Origin: Artemia franciscana
Lineage: Eukaryota; Arthropoda; Branchiopoda; Anostraca; Artemiidae
Assembly (NCBI RefSeq): GCF_032884065.1
Contig: NC_088868.1
Location: 11,966,335-12,030,334, forward strand
Length of the DNA: 64,000 bases
Direction: 5' to 3'
In this document: piece by piece, positions 61,150-64,000 of the stretch
How positions within the stretch are numbered: position 1 is the first letter of the stretch
Layout: each line of letters begins with the position of its first letter
Notes under the pieces: model-generated
Seen by the model: only the letters and a program-made list of their open reading frames with translations
What the model was told of the DNA's origin: nothing
Database searches by the model: none
Translations under genes and position numbers: made by a program

Positions 61150-64000
61150 AAGGATATTAAGATGAAGCTTTAAAGGAATGTTTAGGCAGATGTTACTAAT
61201 TGAGCCCTCAATGCTAATTGAGGGCTACTATTTTAACAGCCTCTATTTTTCGGCTGGTTATCATATTTACGAATTTTTCACTGTTTATTAGAATATAAAT
61301 TAGCAAGTTTTTTCCACTGAATGTTTTTAAGTTTATTTTGGCCTCTGTGATCACCTTCATTATTGAAACTTTGTTTTTGGATTATTCTTAGGAAAGATTT
61401 AATGACAAAGTGACTGAGCATGAAAAAACAAAGGAATTTGAAGTTCAACTATAAAGTAGAGAATTTAAAAGAAAAATCTGTTAAATATTGTGCATAATGA
61501 TTAAACATACATAAATATTGAATACATAAATATTGTACATAGTATTGTACATATGTGATACATTGAGCAATCAGCAAAACGAGAGATTCAAAAATAGGGG
61601 AAAAAATTAAAGTAGAATTAAGATATTAAAAATAAGAAAAATAAACCATCACAGACCAAAAACAGAAAAAAGGGTCCTAGTGCCAAAGGAAGCCAAACTG
61701 CGAAAGTATATGTAGGCGATGAAGATTTATTTCAAATTAGATTTTTACAGTTTGATGGTATTTTTATAGTGCTGAATTGACTTTTCAGCTTGTCTACTTT
61801 TTAGTAAACAAAATCAACATTTTCTATCAATTCTTTAGCACTACTTTTTGTTCACTAGAGTCACCTATAAACGTAGATTTGGAGGAACTAAAATTATGAC
61901 GGTGACCACATTACTCTTTACCACACAAATTTTAACATACGCAAATCAGCACCCACAACTCCTTAGCCCTAAACTCTTTAGCCCCACAATTCTTCCATCG
62001 CCACCCTACAACTCCGCAGCAGTTAGAAATTCTCATTTGCATCAAAGTCTAATTTTTGTCAAAGCTGCAATGGCTCCACTTTTCACCATAATTTGTAGTT
62101 AAGGGTTTGTTATTGTTTTGACTACAAGTTTATTACTAGATTTTTCCCCAAAAAATGTTTACTAAGGATACTTGCTGACATTTTCCTGTTAGTTCGTAGA
62201 AACAAAAGTTTTGGCAACAAAAATAATTATATTCGTACAATATTAAAAAAAATGGTGATAGAAACAAAAATTGTGTTAACAAATTAAAAAAAACATAATA
62301 ATTGGATGAAAAGTTGAAAAAAGAAACTCTCAAGCTTGGAAGTGAGAATTTCTGATTTGCATCAAAGACTAATTTTTTGTCAAAGCCGCAATTGCTCCAC
62401 TTTTCACCATATTTTGTTGTCAATAGTTTATTATTCTTTTGACTACAACGTTATTACTAGATTTTTTCCCAAAAAGTGTTTAAGGATACTTGCTGACATT
62501 TTCCTGTCAGGCGACAAATGATTTTGTCGCTAACAGAAGTGTTGGCGACAAAATCATTAAGTTTGTAAATTATTTAAAAAGTTTGGTAACAGAAACAAAA
62601 GTATGTTAACAAAAAGAGTATAGCAATTGGATGAAAATTTGAAAAAATACAACTATAAGCTTGGAAAAAATATCGTTTTTTATAGCTTATATAAACAACC
62701 TGAAACCTGGCTTTGGTAAAAACTGAGGAGAATGATGCTTTGTGGCCATCTGACAAATTTAAATCAGGGTGCGCCTAATTGTTGTTAATATTAGATATTA
62801 AGCACAGCCTACTACGAAAGCACATCAGTGAAGGGATTTCTGGAAAATCAAACAAATTCTTAGATTATTATAAGAGACATGTGTCATGGATTCCTTATCT
62901 ATGAAAAGTAGGTGTTATAAAATTAAATTTTATAATATTAAATTAAATATATTCTTTAAATTTTGAAAATCTGGTGCTACTTAAATGTAAATAATATCGG
63001 AAAAGTCCTCCGGGCAGGTATGAACCATCGTGATGATTTTCTTAAATAATCAGTTTTTGTGTTTTTTCACGTTTTATTGCTATACTTTTTTCGCTTGTTT
63101 TGTGTAGATTTTTTTTTCAATTTTTCCTAGTTCAGTTTTCTTTTCTTCTTTATTTTTTAGTTTTTCTCTCCTTTCTTGCTTTTTCTTTTTTTTCTTTTTT
63201 AGTTTTTAGTTTTTTTCTTTTTTTAGTTTCTTATCTTTTTACTTTTCTTTTTTGGTTGTTTTTTCTTTTTTAGTTTTTTTCTTCTTTATACTTTTTTTAA
63301 GCTTTTTCAGCTTTTTTTTGTTTTTCTTTTTAGTTTTTTTTTAGTTTTTTACCTTTTTTTAGTTTTTTTAGTGTTTTTTCTTTTATAACAATAATAACGG
63401 GTAACGGTGTAACGGTAAAGATAGTGTAACAGACGGCCGGACCGACACTAAATTTTTTTTATATATATAGATAGATAGATGGATATATTTTTTTTGTTAG
63501 TAGATTTAGTTTTTCTTTTCTTCTTCTAGTTTTGTTCCTTTTTTAGTTTTTTCCTTTTTTTTCTTTTTTATTTTTCTACATTTCTTTTTTGTTAGTTTTT
63601 TTTCTTTTTTTCTTTTGTTAATAGATTCTGTTTTCCTTTTTTTTCTTTTGGTTTATATATTTTTTTTTTTTTTAGTTTTTTCTTTTTTTTCATTTATTTA
63701 TACAGAAGGAATCAAACAGTTCGCCATTGAGGCAATTGCCATTGAATTGCCATTGAATTGCCTAAGCTCAATTGCCATTGAGCTTAGTTTTTCTTTTTTT
63801 CCTCATTTTTATTTTTTTTCTTTTTTCAATTTTTCCTTTATTCAGTTTTTCTTTTTTAATTTTTCTTTTTTAGTTTTTTTTTCTTTTTCTTTTTTTCTTT
63901 TGATTTTTTCTTTTCTTTAGTTTTCGTCTTTTTTTCTTTTTTTTAGTTTTTCTTTTTTTAGTCCTTTCTTTTTTTGGTTTTTCGTTTTTTTCGTATTTAT
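61150..64000 (+). repeat. Duplicated segment, second copy (continues past the window)
   Basis: Near-identical to 53686 onward: AAGGATATTAAGATGAAGC, AATTGAG(C)CCTCAATG, CGTAGATTTGGAGGAACTAA and so on. Differences include a 16-bp deletion near 61540 and a 9-bp insertion near 62071 (GGCTCC). From about 63384 it contains roughly 370 bp not in the first copy, with AACGGTGTAACGGTAAAGAT and a Helitron-like end, before GCCTAAGCTCAATTGCCATT restores the match. It ends T-rich at the window edge. Confidence 0.87.
63384..63755 (-). mobile_element. Helitron-like insertion in the second duplicate
   Basis: Present only in the second copy. The minus strand contains CTATCTATCTATATATATAA and AAAATTTAGTGTCGGTCCGG, resembling the Helitron 5' start seen at 56500-56545, then AAAAACTAAAAAA text. 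It carries GATAGTGTAAC as at 56497, so it could also be the homologous part retained here and rearranged in copy 1. Confidence 0.45.

Overview
The window is AT-rich animal DNA. It holds about the C-terminal third of one multi-exon gene whose introns are filled with transposable elements and simple repeats. The gene, on the + strand, is a molybdenum hydroxylase of the xanthine oxidoreductase family. The match is closest to arthropod aldehyde oxidase: exon 1 ends ...MRAPG and the next residues are SECGIAMSEII, as in insect aldehyde oxidases. Seven exons can be placed to the base, all with AG/GT borders and compatible phases: 812-1024, 2567-2790, 22778-22939, 27885-28013, 34889-35116, 35853-36014 and 52603-52699. 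Together they give about 404 residues of the molybdenum-cofactor half of the enzyme. The iron-sulfur and FAD exons lie upstream of the window. The last exon or exons, with the catalytic GEP glutamate motif, lie beyond base 64000. The repeat landscape (permuted Penelope-like element, Helitrons with CTAG ends, poly-G runs, long TA arrays) together with an arthropod-type aldehyde oxidase suggests a crustacean, perhaps a branchiopod such as brine shrimp. The species is a guess.

Layout: 1-2.8 kb holds a terminal-inverted-repeat element, exons 1-2 and a foldback element. Intron 2 (2.8-22.8 kb) carries a LINE fragment, two copies of a recurrent element called family R1 here, a SINE, a hAT-like element with an 8-bp target duplication, tandem repeats, a second foldback and another LINE fragment. 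Intron 3 (22.9-27.9 kb) is dominated by element R2, which holds an internal array of about 295-bp units. Intron 4 (28.0-34.9 kb) contains the most striking item: an uninterrupted 919-codon Penelope-like element on the minus strand whose GIY-YIG endonuclease lies N-terminal to the reverse transcriptase (the permuted order of the Naiad/Chlamys clade). It sits between TA arrays and between about 200-bp direct repeats. Intron 6 (36.0-52.6 kb) has a two-ORF LINE, a near-perfect 500-bp palindrome, two R1 copies, a defective RTE-like LINE and a decayed Jockey/CR1-like LINE interrupted by an R1 copy. Beyond exon 7, intron 7 carries Helitron pieces and a direct duplication with a 7464-bp offset.

No prokaryotic-type operon, CRISPR array or rRNA gene is present. 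The only host gene recognised is the aldehyde oxidase. Everything else is mobile DNA, simple repeat or unrecognised intron. The best candidates for something undescribed are: (1) the Naiad-like element with a YVV variant of the GIY-YIG motif and its flanking direct repeats; (2) two unrelated-looking repeat families, R1 and R2, that both carry a 20-nt terminal hairpin with an 8-bp stem and 4-nt loop; and (3) foldback elements whose arms contain a hammerhead-like CTGANGA-stem-GAAA arrangement.
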